The position numbers were made by a program, and so were the translations under genes. Of a stretch of 45,491 bases of DNA, positions 1 to 7,759 are shown in pieces. How positions within the stretch are numbered: position 1 is the first letter of the stretch; the number at the start of each line of letters is the position of its first letter. The notes beneath the pieces were generated by a model. The model was given only the letters and a program-made list of their open reading frames with translations. It searched no databases and had not been told where the DNA came from. Location: positions 1-45,491 of the forward strand of contig NZ_JACJLR010000026.1 in NCBI RefSeq assembly GCF_016902345.1. The letters run 5' to 3'. Source of the stretch: Mediterraneibacter glycyrrhizinilyticus. GTDB lineage: Bacteria > Bacillota > Clostridia > Lachnospirales > Lachnospiraceae.

Positions 1-204
1 GTATTTATACATTCCAAAAAAGAATTTTTTCAGATTTTTCTATTTTAGATGATCCTTCGCATTTTCAAGCTTTATCCCTTATTTCTTTCGTATAAAAGCG
101 AAATCCCTGCCTTTCGGGAGAGTTTTCATCTGTAAATGGATGAATGAATAGGAAGAAGTGATCAAGGTCAGTCGCGGGTACGTTTCACCTGGCAGGAACG
201 AAAT
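1..204. other. Intergenic stretch, no gene recognised
   Basis: No reading frame with a plausible ribosome-binding site or recognisable product was found. It is A+T-rich in its first 60 bases. It could contain the extreme 3' end of a gene lying to the left of the window, because the terminator hairpin at 205-241 needs an upstream transcript, but no family can be named. Confidence 0.4.
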
Positions 205-241
205 AAAAAGCCCTCAGAGGATGCCGCCTCTGGGGGCTTTT
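205..241. terminator. Rho-independent terminator hairpin
   Basis: A long stem AAAAGCCCTCAGAGG pairs with CCTCTGGGGGCTTTT around a short loop. The A-run before and T-run after the stem let it act in both directions. It probably ends a transcript entering from the left and also the minus-strand small gene at 322-495. Confidence 0.75.
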
Positions 242-321
242 GGCTGTCCTTACGGACTACTCATTACCTTTTGCCTGAACATAACATAGCATATGCCTGA
301 GGTGCAGTCAAGTATACCTGA

Positions 322-495
322 TCAGAGAAAATTGTTTTGTACATCATCTTTTATATTTTCGATGGTTTCTTCCACCTGCTCCCGGTTCATCTCATTTCCG
401 TCTTTATCATAATTATGAGAGTAGATACAGACGGAAAGGAACGGGACGACGAATGACAGTGTGAGAAGACAAGCACGCTTCCATTTTTTTCTCAT
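322..495 (-). CDS. Small single-pass membrane protein, unknown function
   Basis: A 57-residue protein beginning MRKKWKRACLLTL. I chose this ATG because AGAGGGGG lies 8-9 bases upstream; the longer in-frame extension has no such site. A positively charged start is followed by one hydrophobic segment (about residues 9-27), which could be a signal anchor or uncleaved signal peptide. The tail is acidic, with many Asn, Glu and Asp residues. It starts about 16 bases after the stop of the interrupted XRE regulator gene, whose C-terminus also encodes a membrane segment, so the two were probably one operon. No family is recognised. Confidence 0.55.
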   Translation of the reverse strand: MRKKWKRACLLTLSFVVPFLSVCIYSHNYDKDGNEMNREQVEETIENIKDDVQNNFL

Positions 496-511
496 TTGAT
501 GTTTCCCCCTC

Positions 512-756
512 TCACAAAAGATATTTTGCGACAAATCCCAGCGCGGTGATAAAAAGGACCGTGACCAGGGCAGTGCCGGCAATGACTGCAAGACTGCAGA
601 GCATTTTCCGGACTTCGGGACTGAGATCTTCTTTTTTAGAGGCGGGAGTTTCCGGTTCTTTTTCTATGCCCGACAGGATATAATCTGCGCTTACATTGTA
701 AATCTCAGTCAGGCGGATCAGATTGTCAAGGTCGGGCTTCCCCTGACCCGTTTCCC
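512..756 (-). pseudogene. XRE regulator, C-terminal fragment (gene split by mobile element)
   Basis: Reading the minus strand from the element junction gives ETGQGKPDLDNLIRLTEIY, then NVSADYILSGIEKEPE, a polar linker, and a final hydrophobic segment (CSLAVIAGTALVTVLFITAL) ending at the stop at 512-514. This is the second half of an XRE-type helix-turn-helix domain plus a C-terminal membrane anchor. Upstream the frame hits a stop that belongs to the inserted element. The missing N-terminus lies at 7967-8075. Joining the pieces at GGGAAA restores a normal SRQAVSKWETGQGKPDL stretch in frame. The intact protein would be a small membrane-anchored DNA-binding regulator. Confidence 0.85.
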
Positions 757-769
757 TTAGTTAAAGATA
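756..769 (+). repeat. Left terminal inverted repeat of the element
   Basis: CTTAGTTAAAGATA just inside the left junction matches CTTAGATAAAGATA read inward on the minus strand from the right junction (13 of 14 identical). These are probably the recombinase-binding arms of the two attachment half-sites. Confidence 0.7.
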
Positions 770-791
770 TTGTTGGGTATCTCAAGATGTG

Positions 792-2414
792 TCATTCGAT
801 TTTGCCGATAAAGCGGTAGAAGATTTCTACCTCCTGTTCCCGGCTTCCGTCCTCACTTTTGACCGCTTCATGGACAAGGATTTTTTCAATCAGCGTATTC
901 AGAAGTTCAGCCGTCAATTCTGTGGGATTGACATACTGTTTCATCAGACCTATCCACTTTTCAGCGTCAACCGCTGTCTGGGCAGCGGCCTCCATCGCTT
1001 CGTGAAGCCGTTCAATTTTTGCGTTCAATTCTCGCTGTTCGCCCTGATACTTTTCGGACAGCATATTGAAATTGTATTCTGTAATGCGTCCGGCAGACCA
1101 GTCCTCATACATTTTTGCAAACAGGGTGTCTACTTCTGCTTTGCGCTTTTCCGCCTTTTTCAGTTCGGCTGTCTGCCGCTTCCTTGCGGTATTGCGTTCC
1201 TTGTCGCTGGCGTTAAGTAGCCGTTTCAGAAGTTTGTCCCCGTCCTGCTGTGCCAGCACAGACCAGTATTGCAGACGGGAAAGGACATAGGCATAAAGCA
1301 CATCATAGCGGATATAGTGCATGGAACACTGGTGCAATCCTTGCCCGTACTTGCTACAATGATAATGGCCGTAAGGCTTGCTGTTCTGCCGATTCTCCCC
1401 ATAGGCCAGCGACCAGCCGCAGTCCGCACATTTTACCAGCCCGGAAAATATCTGCGTTGTGCCGTTCTTCTGCCGTCTGCGCCTGTTGCAAATCTGCTCC
1501 TGTACTTGACGGAACACATCTTCGGAAATAATCGCTTCGTGGGTGTTCTCCACACGATACCATTCCTCTTTTGGCTTGCGTACTTTCTTCTTGTTTTTGA
1601 ATGAAATGTTGGTCTGCTTATTGTGGACGCTGTGTCCGATATAGGTTTCCTCTTTCAGAATACTTTTCACCTGCGCTATCGTCCACGCATAGGCTTTTTC
1701 CTCCGGCGCTCCGGCATAGATATTTGCGAAAGTGCCGTATCTCTGGAAATTCAGCCAGCCGGGAGTAGGTACTTTTTCTTCGACCAAAATCCGTGTAATG
1801 CTGGCGGCTCCCCGGCCATGAACGGCAAGGTCAAAAATCTTTTCGATAATCCACCTTGTTTCCGGGTCAATCAGAAGATGGCCTTTCTTATCCGGGTCTT
1901 TGACATAGCCCAGCGGGGCATAGGCTCCATAGTGTGCGCCATTTGCAAACCGTGTCCGCATGGCCGCTTTTACCTTTTTGCTGGTCTGGCGGGCGTGCAT
2001 TTCATTCAGAATGTTGAGGAATGGGGCAAGCTCATTCTCTCCGTTGATGGTGTCCACATTGTCATTGACAGCAATATAGCGGACGCCTTTGCTGGGAAAG
2101 TAGATTTCCGTGTACTGGCCGGTCAGAATGTAGTTTCTGCCTAAGCGGGATAAATCCTTTGTAACAACGCAGTTGATTTTCCCGTCCTCAATGTCATCAA
2201 TCATTCTCTGAAAATCCGGCCTGTCAAAGTTCGTTCCAGACCATCCATCGTCGATATATTCATCTATGACATTCAGGCCATGCTCGGCGGCATATTGCCG
2301 GAGCATCATGCGTTGTGTCTGAATACTCCCGCTTTCTCCTTGCAGTTCATCGTCCCGGCTCAATCTCATATAAAGCGCCGTGTTGTAAATCGTAGTATTG
2401 TAAGGTTGTTTCAC
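792..2414 (-). CDS. tnpX: Large serine recombinase (TnpX/TndX type)
   Basis: A 540-residue site-specific recombinase that excises and integrates the element through a phosphoserine link. The N-terminal resolvase domain (about 12-150) has the nucleophile in ALYMRLSRDD (Ser19) and the family motif TKDLSRLGRNY near residue 85. A recombinase domain follows at about 165-300, then a zinc ribbon with Cys329, Cys332, Cys353 and Cys363, and a long charged coiled coil at about 395-480. The start is GTG, preceded by GGAGG with a 10-base spacer; no ATG fits. The length is usual for clostridial large serine recombinases. It lies at the left end and is transcribed outward toward the left junction. Its promoter and an inverted repeat lie at 2444-2504. 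The TnpX assignment rests on domain layout plus neighbours; a close homologue such as TndX is equally possible. Confidence 0.9.
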   Translation of the reverse strand: MKQPYNTTIYNTALYMRLSRDDELQGESGSIQTQRMMLRQYAAEHGLNVIDEYIDDGWSGTNFDRPDFQRMIDDIEDGKINCVVTKDLSRLGRNYILTGQYTEIYFPSKGVRYIAVNDNVDTINGENELAPFLNILNEMHARQTSKKVKAAMRTRFANGAHYGAYAPLGYVKDPDKKGHLLIDPETRWIIEKIFDLAVHGRGAASITRILVEEKVPTPGWLNFQRYGTFANIYAGAPEEKAYAWTIAQVKSILKEETYIGHSVHNKQTNISFKNKKKVRKPKEEWYRVENTHEAIISEDVFRQVQEQICNRRRRQKNGTTQIFSGLVKCADCGWSLAYGENRQNSKPYGHYHCSKYGQGLHQCSMHYIRYDVLYAYVLSRLQYWSVLAQQDGDKLLKRLLNASDKERNTARKRQTAELKKAEKRKAEVDTLFAKMYEDWSAGRITEYNFNMLSEKYQGEQRELNAKIERLHEAMEAAAQTAVDAEKWIGLMKQYVNPTELTAELLNTLIEKILVHEAVKSEDGSREQEVEIFYRFIGKIE

Positions 2415-2443
2415 CGTTAAAAATCCTCCTTCTAAAGAAACAA

Positions 2444-2504
2444 CCCACGCTTACAATACTTTTGCTCTATGGCAATTATATCATAAGCGTGGGCGCGTTA
2501 TCAA
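2444..2504 (-). promoter_or_regulatory. tnpX promoter with 10-bp inverted repeat operator
   Basis: On the minus strand TTGATA (2499-2504) is spaced 18 bases from TATAAT (2475-2480). A perfect inverted repeat CCCACGCTTA / TAAGCGTGGG (arms 2444-2453 and 2484-2493) brackets the -10: one arm lies in the spacer, the other just downstream of the predicted start. This suggests repression by a bound dimer or loop. The sequence CCCACGCT followed by ACTTTTGCTC recurs near the right end of the element. Confidence 0.65.
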
Positions 2505-2514
2505 TGATGGGCTA

Positions 2515-2709
2515 TCAGGTTGAAGCGGCTTTTTCTGCGGTATGCCGCACCACATCTACAATCAGATCACCGAGGGGCTTCCCGCCTGTGGCGAAGTGTT
2601 CGGAGATTTTTATACGGTTGTTCCCACATACAAAATACTGCGTGCCGTTCTCTGCTTGTATGACCTGCCCTGTCCGGGGTGTAAAAATATCGCTTTCACT
2701 TTTTGCCAT
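2515..2709 (-). CDS. tnpW: TnpW-family transposon-encoded small protein
   Basis: A 64-residue protein starting MAKSESDIF. I chose this ATG because GGAGG lies 6 bases upstream, in preference to a longer frame without a site. The core, with NRIKISEHFATGGKPLGDLI in its C-terminal half, resembles the short TnpW proteins of Tn4451-type elements, which have an NGTxYxV strand followed by a helix. The role of TnpW is not established. It lies between the recombinase and the relaxase on the same strand, as in related elements. The family assignment is from pattern recognition and is moderately secure. Confidence 0.6.
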   Translation of the reverse strand: MAKSESDIFTPRTGQVIQAENGTQYFVCGNNRIKISEHFATGGKPLGDLIVDVVRHTAEKAAST

Positions 2710-2781
2710 CCAGTGTCCTCCATATTCAGTTTTCAAGGTACAATGCCGCACAGGGGCGGCGAAAATTTCTGCTTATATCTA

Positions 2782-3726
2782 TCACCTTTCCTTTACCGTG
2801 TGCCGCCGCTGCCGTTTCAGTTCCGCCAGCACTTCCGGCGGGATACGGTCAACCAGCCGCTGTAAATCGTCCAGTTCGCTTTTCAGCTTTGCCCGTTCTA
2901 TCGTATCTTTCATCTTGCCTTTTTCACTGGCCTTTGCCCTTGCTTCCAGCTTTTCATTTTCCGCCAACAGGTCATTGATTGTGACCTTGTACTTTTTCAA
3001 CTGCCCGGAGAAGTTCTCCATCTGCGGGAACCACTTTTTCAGCATGGAGAGGGCTTCCTCTTTTTTCTTTCCGGCGTTCAATGGGTTAATGCCGTCAAGG
3101 GCGGCTTCAATGGCTCTAGCCTGTTTGGAGAGGGAAATCGCCTGTTTGAAAAGCCGGGTGGGGATATGCTTCCGGCCTGTCTTGCTGGCACTCTCCCCAC
3201 GCTCCAAGTCGGGATATTTCTCTACCATATAGGCGTGAAAATCGTCCTGCCACTTCGTCAGGTTTGCCCGGTTGCCGATAATCTCCTTTGCACACAGGCG
3301 GTTGTCCTTTGTCAGCGGAACAAAGGTCAAATGCAGGTGGGGCGTTTTCTCGTCCATGTGTACCACCGCCGACACGATATTTTCCCGGCCTACCCGTCCA
3401 ATGAGGAAAGCCGCCGCCCTCTGGAAAAACGCCTGTATCTCCTTTGGGGATTTCCCCTTGAAAAACTCCGGGCTGGCGGTTATCAGCGTATCGACAAACC
3501 GTGTGCTGTCTTTCCTCGTCCGGCATCCGGCCTGCTCGATACGGCTCTGAATGAAGTGGTAATAGCATCCCTCCGGCTTGACGATATGGAAGTTGTATTT
3601 ACTCCGGCTTATGTCAATGTCGGGATTGCTGGCGTATTGTTCTTTCTGTCTTTCGTGATGGGCTTCCAGCGGCCTTGCCGGGTTGCCCTTGTGCTTCTCA
3701 AACCGCAAAATTGCGTGTTGTGCCAT
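2782..3726 (-). CDS. MOBV-family relaxase (Mob/Pre)
   Basis: A 314-residue DNA relaxase that would nick oriT and lead the strand into a recipient through a helper secretion system. The metal-binding motif HMDEKTPHLH is at residues 123-132. The upstream segment AHHERQ aligns with the histidine nucleophile region of pMV158 MobM, so His23 is the likely catalytic residue. RSKYNFHIV and RKDSTRFVDTLIT follow the same family order. The C-terminal third is a charged coiled coil, typical of Mob/Pre. The start is well placed behind AAAGGAG (5-base spacer). The protein is shorter than plasmid Mob proteins (often 400 or more residues) but usual for small integrative elements. The predicted target is the oriT at 7760-7797. 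Confidence 0.88.
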   Translation of the reverse strand: MAQHAILRFEKHKGNPARPLEAHHERQKEQYASNPDIDISRSKYNFHIVKPEGCYYHFIQSRIEQAGCRTRKDSTRFVDTLITASPEFFKGKSPKEIQAFFQRAAAFLIGRVGRENIVSAVVHMDEKTPHLHLTFVPLTKDNRLCAKEIIGNRANLTKWQDDFHAYMVEKYPDLERGESASKTGRKHIPTRLFKQAISLSKQARAIEAALDGINPLNAGKKKEEALSMLKKWFPQMENFSGQLKKYKVTINDLLAENEKLEARAKASEKGKMKDTIERAKLKSELDDLQRLVDRIPPEVLAELKRQRRHTVKER

Positions 3727-3908
3727 TCTGCTCCTTTCCCCATTCCTTTCCTATCCGGGGTTTTCCGCAGGGAAAATCCCGCCGGAATTATCTCTGATAC
3801 GATAGGAATGGAATGGATATAAATAAATCATTTTAATCTTTGTATTTCTATATACCGTCCGGTTTTCGTACTTCAGGGGGCGGTTTCCGTACTTCATGGG
3901 TACGGTTT

Positions 3909-4304
3909 TCAGCCCTCCGGCGTACCAGAACGGGATTTCTTGAAGTCGGCGTTTGGAACCGCTTCATAGGATTTTGGGAAAATGCGGTTGGGTTTTCCAC
4001 AGCCCTGCTTCTGGATTTCCACCAGTCCGGCGTATTGCAGTTCCCGCAGGGTGTTCACCGCTTTCTGCCGCCCACAGTGGAGCAGGTCAACCACCTCGCA
4101 GATGGGGTAATACAGGAAAATCCGTCCGCAGTCATCCGCCCACCCATTCTTGCGGGATAACTCTGTCCGGCGCAGGATAAAGGCGTACAGAACCTTTGCC
4201 TCGTTGGACAGGGGCTTGAATGTGGGGGCTTCAAAGAGAAAATTCGGGAGCCGGGTGAAGCTGAACGCCTTTTCCGGCTGATGGATATAGATGGTATTTG
4301 TCAT
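3909..4304 (-). CDS. RepA_N-type replication initiator-like protein, short tail
   Basis: A 131-residue protein with the RepA N-terminal winged-helix fold. FSFTRLPNFLFEAPTFKPLS leads into AKVLYAFILRRTELSRKNGW, and GRQKAVNTLRELQYAGLVEI is the recognition helix and wing. Such proteins are common in gut integrative elements, where autonomous replication is usually unproven. The frame stops after KKSRSGTPEG. In a neighbouring frame the DNA continues ENRTHEVRKPPPEVRKPDGI to a stop at 3848-3850, which looks like the usual charged tail of this family, so a frameshift may have shortened it. The Shine-Dalgarno is weak; the ATG was kept because the domain begins there. Confidence 0.75.
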   Translation of the reverse strand: MTNTIYIHQPEKAFSFTRLPNFLFEAPTFKPLSNEAKVLYAFILRRTELSRKNGWADDCGRIFLYYPICEVVDLLHCGRQKAVNTLRELQYAGLVEIQKQGCGKPNRIFPKSYEAVPNADFKKSRSGTPEG

Positions 4305-4442
4305 AGTGCGTTTTGTGGACGGTTAGAAGCCCGTTTTCCGGGGCGGGCGATACTTTATACCACCTGCCCCGGTTTGGGGCTTGCAAAGCCTTATAAATCA
4401 AGGCTTTTTCCACTCCTAACTGTCCACAGCAGACCTCCTAGT
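4305..4442 (-). other. Leader upstream of the RepA-like gene
   Basis: No gene is supported. On the minus strand it contains a GCCTTGATTTATAAGGC hairpin and a GC-rich CCCGCCCCGG/CGGG region, possibly a structured leader of the downstream RepA-like gene. Confidence 0.3.
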
Positions 4443-4553
4443 TCACTTTCTGTTTTCTGCCGCCTGTTTCCTCTGCGCCGGTGTCATGCGGTAAAGGGAA
4501 CCGTCCGGCCTGCTTTCCAGCGGCGGCAAGTCTTTATAGGGGTTATCTCTCAT
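4443..4553 (-). CDS. 36-residue conserved-looking small protein
   Basis: The frame MRDNPYKDLPPLESRPDGSL continues YRMTPAQRKQAAENRK. It is supported by a good GGAGG site 7 bases before the ATG. It is highly charged and has no membrane segment. It is the first minus-strand gene before the RepA-like and relaxase genes. No function is recognised. The larger overlapping frames in this stretch look like shadows because they lack usable start sites. Confidence 0.45.
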   Translation of the reverse strand: MRDNPYKDLPPLESRPDGSLYRMTPAQRKQAAENRK

Positions 4554-4753
4554 GCGTTCCCTCCATTTTTCTTTCCGCTGCCGTTCTCCCCGAAAAGGCT
4601 TCCTGCCTCGTTGTCGCAAGCTGCGTATCGCTCGTTTCGCCGCAAGCGGCAAAACTCACTTGCTCCGCTGCTCCTCCTCTCCCCACAAAGCCATATGGCT
4701 TTGCGGGGGCCCCGACAATAGCGGCGTGTTCCGGCGTTGGCACGCTCCCCGCA

Positions 4754-4778
4754 ACTTCGGGACATTTTGTCCCGAAGT
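4754..4778. repeat. Perfect 11-bp inverted repeat, related copy near oriT
   Basis: ACTTCGGGACA and TGTCCCGAAGT flank a TTT loop. A degraded copy, ACTTCGGGACA with TGTCC then ACAAGT, occurs at 7564-7589 near the oriT. The stretch 4554-4880 otherwise holds no gene I can support. Confidence 0.6.
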
Positions 4779-4881
4779 CCGGTTCCTTGCGGTGCTTCCC
4801 CAGCCGGGGTATTCCTTTTCGGACGGTCATTCTGTTTTCAAGGTGCTGTCCATCGATGAACTACCCTAAGTCTACACGAAA

Positions 4882-4969
4882 AAAATGCAATTCCCGGAAT
4901 TTTGCGAGAATTGCATTTTGATGAAGTTTACACTTTGGAAATTGCATTTTTGCAATCATTCTGTATAAT
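4882..4969 (+). promoter_or_regulatory. Promoter and operator repeats for the XRE regulator
   Basis: A perfect inverted repeat AAAATGCAATTC (4882-4893) / GAATTGCATTTT (4908-4919) is followed by a third half-site AAATTGCATTTT (4939-4950). That half-site overlaps the -35 TTGCAT (4942-4947), which is 16 bases from TATAAT (4964-4969). The arrangement predicts self-repression by the regulator that starts at 4997. Confidence 0.65.
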
Positions 4970-4996
4970 GGAAATATACGGAGGAGGTGCGTGTCT

Positions 4997-5806
4997 ATGG
5001 CTTTACCCGGAACGCCCGGACAGCGGATTTCCGATTTATGCAACGGGAACCACATCACACAAAAGGAACTTGCGGAGAAAATCGGCGTTTCCGCTTCCCA
5101 GTTGAGCCGCATTGTCAGCGGCGAAACGAGAACGGTCAGCAGTGATATTCTCATAGGTGTGGCAAAGGAATTTAAGGTATCGACAGACTACATACTGGGC
5201 TTGTCCACCGTGAGTGTCCGTAAAAGCTACGATATTTCTGAATTAGGCTTGTCCGAGGGAGCCGTGAGGGGGCTTGTGACGGGTGCTGTTGATGTGCAAA
5301 TCCTTAATCGTCTGTTAGAACACAGGAATTTTCCCAAGCTGATAGATTTGATACGGATTTATTTTCAGGACACGGCGGCAAAGGGGATAACAGCAAGAAA
5401 CAAGCTTATCGAGATAGCAACGGCTTCCCTGTCCGACCTGATGAAAGAACACCCGGAACACCGGGCGGAAGCAAAGCAGGATTTGCAGCTTTTGAACGCC
5501 CAGAAGATGGGGGAACATGAAGCGGAGATTGAGAAAATCAAAAATGTGTTCCTCGCTATCCTGCGGGATATTAAGAAAGACATTGACAACGGGTCACAGC
5601 CGGGAGAAGCTGTGACCGCCGCTATGTTCCAAGCCATGCGGGACGTACTGGCGGAGCAGAAACAAAACCCGCTTTCCATTGACGATGTAACAGCGATGAT
5701 AGCCGGACAGATTGGACAGCTTGCGCCGATGGACGAAGAAACTGCCGACCTGTTCCAGCAGTTGGCGAAGAAGATGATTGAGCAGGCGGGAAAAGAAACT
5801 GATTGA
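4997..5806 (+). CDS. XRE-family transcriptional regulator of the element
   Basis: A 269-residue regulator with an N-terminal helix-turn-helix (about residues 8-68): ITQKELAEKIGVSASQLSRI followed by VSGETRTVSSDIL. Then comes the usual YILGLS boundary and a long helical C-terminal domain of unknown ligand. ATG 4997 is preferred over GTG 4991 because GAGGAGGT ends 8 bases before the ATG but only 2 before the GTG. It is transcribed opposite to the mobilization genes, with three copies of an ATTGCATTTT half-site in its promoter, consistent with autoregulation and control of the element. It probably helps keep transfer functions silent, which is inference. Confidence 0.8.
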   Translation: MALPGTPGQRISDLCNGNHITQKELAEKIGVSASQLSRIVSGETRTVSSDILIGVAKEFKVSTDYILGLSTVSVRKSYDISELGLSEGAVRGLVTGAVDVQILNRLLEHRNFPKLIDLIRIYFQDTAAKGITARNKLIEIATASLSDLMKEHPEHRAEAKQDLQLLNAQKMGEHEAEIEKIKNVFLAILRDIKKDIDNGSQPGEAVTAAMFQAMRDVLAEQKQNPLSIDDVTAMIAGQIGQLAPMDEETADLFQQLAKKMIEQAGKETD

Positions 5807-5866
5807 GATGAAATTTCCTATGTCATAGGTAAAAAAGGATAAATTTTTGTTTATGGAGGTGTCTTA

Positions 5867-7255
5867 TTGAAACATACTATTGGCTGTTCCGCTATATGGA
5901 CTGTTATGATTTTATTCATCCTTGTTTTAGTACCGTGTACAGCTTTCGCATATAATATGCCGGATTTTGATACAATTAACGAACAGCTCGAAGCAGATGT
6001 CAAGGCGTTTCATATTCCAGGAATGGCAGTGATTGTGGTCAATAAAGACGAAGTATTATTTGCCGAAGCTTATGGTAATTGCGAGAGTATTGATACGCCT
6101 TTTATCATAGGCTCTATGAGCAAATCTTTTACGGCATTGGCAATCATGCAGCTTGTTGAGCAAGGCAAGATTGATTTGGACACACCAATTTCAGACTACA
6201 TTGATGTGTCGCTATATCTAAAGAACGCTTTGGATGGCAACAGGATTACAGTTAGACAGTTGCTTAATCATACAAGTGGGCTTGGTACTTACCAAAGATT
6301 TGGGTCCGCAAAAATTACCGACAGCTATGGTAAATATGAATATGCAAATGTAAATTACGGTTTGCTCGGAAAGATTATAGAATCAGTAAGCGGTAAAAGT
6401 TATTCAGATTATGTAGAGCAGTATATCTTTTCTCCACTTGACATGGAGCATTCATCAGCTACATTCGATAACAGTAAGGCTGACGGGCTTATTGCCGGAT
6501 ATAGAAATTATTTCGGCATACCTATCGCAGGAGAACCCGACTATCCCGATGACCGTTCATGGTCAACCGTCCCTGCTGGATACATAAGTTCTTGTGCCTC
6601 GGACATGGGAAATTATTTGCAAATGTATCTGAATAACGGCAGCGGCATTATCAGCCAGGACAGCCTTGACACTATGTTTTATGATAATGTGCCGCAAGAT
6701 GAAAACAATCTGTATTTCTATGGAATGGGTTGGGTCTTATCCAATGACTTTGATGAACCAGTTTTCAATCATTCTGGATTAGTCGAAAATTACACATCTA
6801 ATATGTTTATTTTTCCAGAAAGCGGAATTGGTATCGCAGTTTTGGTGAACATGAACGACTATCTTGTGGGCAACAATCTAATTAACAATATTATAATGCA
6901 TCTTCTTGGAAAAGAAATGACAGAAGCTTCAGGTAATCTTTGCATCAATTACCATACACTGCTCAATCTGTGCTATCTTTTGGTAATATTAGTTGCTGTA
7001 TTCCCGATACTCTTTATTAGGAGATGGAGAAAAAAGAGCCATACAAAGAAACAAATTGTTATAGATATTTTTACACATGTCATTTTGCCTATAATCCTAT
7101 TACTTTTGCCCTATTTAGTGGGGGTTCCTCTTTGGGTAGTGTGGTACTTTGTGAAAGATCTGTTCTTTGTTTTAGTTGTAAGTGCGTTCTTGCTGCTTAG
7201 CACTGGGATATATAAAGCTTTTGTAGTATTGGGATCGAAAAGTACTGAAGATTAA
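5867..7255 (+). CDS. Cargo: membrane-anchored beta-lactamase-fold serine hydrolase
   Basis: A 462-residue protein of the class C beta-lactamase/PBP4*/esterase family (Pfam Beta-lactamase). It has an N-terminal signal peptide or anchor (about 8-28). The three active-site motifs are SMSK (Ser83-Lys86), YAN (159-161) and HSG (301-303). After the catalytic domain come three hydrophobic segments at about 363-383, 400-420 and 425-450, so the enzyme is probably tethered with its domain outside the cell. The start is TTG, behind GGAGGT with a 6-base spacer. Substrate cannot be read from sequence: a D-amino-acid peptide, ester or beta-lactam are all possible. The gene is visibly A+T-richer than the rest of the element, which suggests separate acquisition as cargo. 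Confidence 0.85.
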   Translation: MKHTIGCSAIWTVMILFILVLVPCTAFAYNMPDFDTINEQLEADVKAFHIPGMAVIVVNKDEVLFAEAYGNCESIDTPFIIGSMSKSFTALAIMQLVEQGKIDLDTPISDYIDVSLYLKNALDGNRITVRQLLNHTSGLGTYQRFGSAKITDSYGKYEYANVNYGLLGKIIESVSGKSYSDYVEQYIFSPLDMEHSSATFDNSKADGLIAGYRNYFGIPIAGEPDYPDDRSWSTVPAGYISSCASDMGNYLQMYLNNGSGIISQDSLDTMFYDNVPQDENNLYFYGMGWVLSNDFDEPVFNHSGLVENYTSNMFIFPESGIGIAVLVNMNDYLVGNNLINNIIMHLLGKEMTEASGNLCINYHTLLNLCYLLVILVAVFPILFIRRWRKKSHTKKQIVIDIFTHVILPIILLLLPYLVGVPLWVVWYFVKDLFFVLVVSAFLLLSTGIYKAFVVLGSKSTED

Positions 7256-7759
7256 TTTGAAGGATAATATCAAAGTTAATCATTGCTGTCATTTCACATA
7301 AATGCGCCGCTATTGACAGTCCCATCCGTCTTTGCTAAAAGGCGATCAAGGCGGGAAAGCAAAAATGGCTTTCCACCCATTTCAATTTTTAGAGAAAAAC
7401 GCTCCAAAATCAGAAAGAGAGCGGCCAAGCACTTTGAGGGATTGGCCGCCTTGTCCACCCATTCAGCGGGACGGCGGGCGGCGGTCAAGGCTGGGTGTAA
7501 ACCCATTCATTTCAGTCTTGACGGTTGCCCGCTGTCCTGCTGCTTTCCCGGGAGTGTGGCCACAACTTCGGGACACTTTGTCCACAAGTCGGAGCGTAGG
7601 ACGAGGGACGGGGGCTTTCATATACGCCCTGTCTGCTGATGAAACCAGACCTGCGCTTGCGGCTCCACGCCACGCAAGCACAGCCCTGTTTTCCTGCCGC
7701 TTCAAATGCCCTTGCCCTCCCCGGCGGCAACGGCATTTTCACGACAACGCCGACAGAGC
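7256..7759. other. Non-coding right arm of the element
   Basis: Frames exist here on both strands but none has a ribosome-binding site, known domain or consistent codon use. It contains a GCGGCCAA/TTGGCCGC hairpin (7421-7449) and the degraded second copy of the ACTTCGGGACA inverted repeat (7564-7589). It probably serves as transfer-origin surroundings rather than coding DNA. Confidence 0.5.

Noticed and set aside
4543..4830. A 95-codon minus-strand frame over the inverted repeat
   Set aside because: It runs through the hairpin, has no ribosome site, and its end overlaps the better-supported 36-residue gene.
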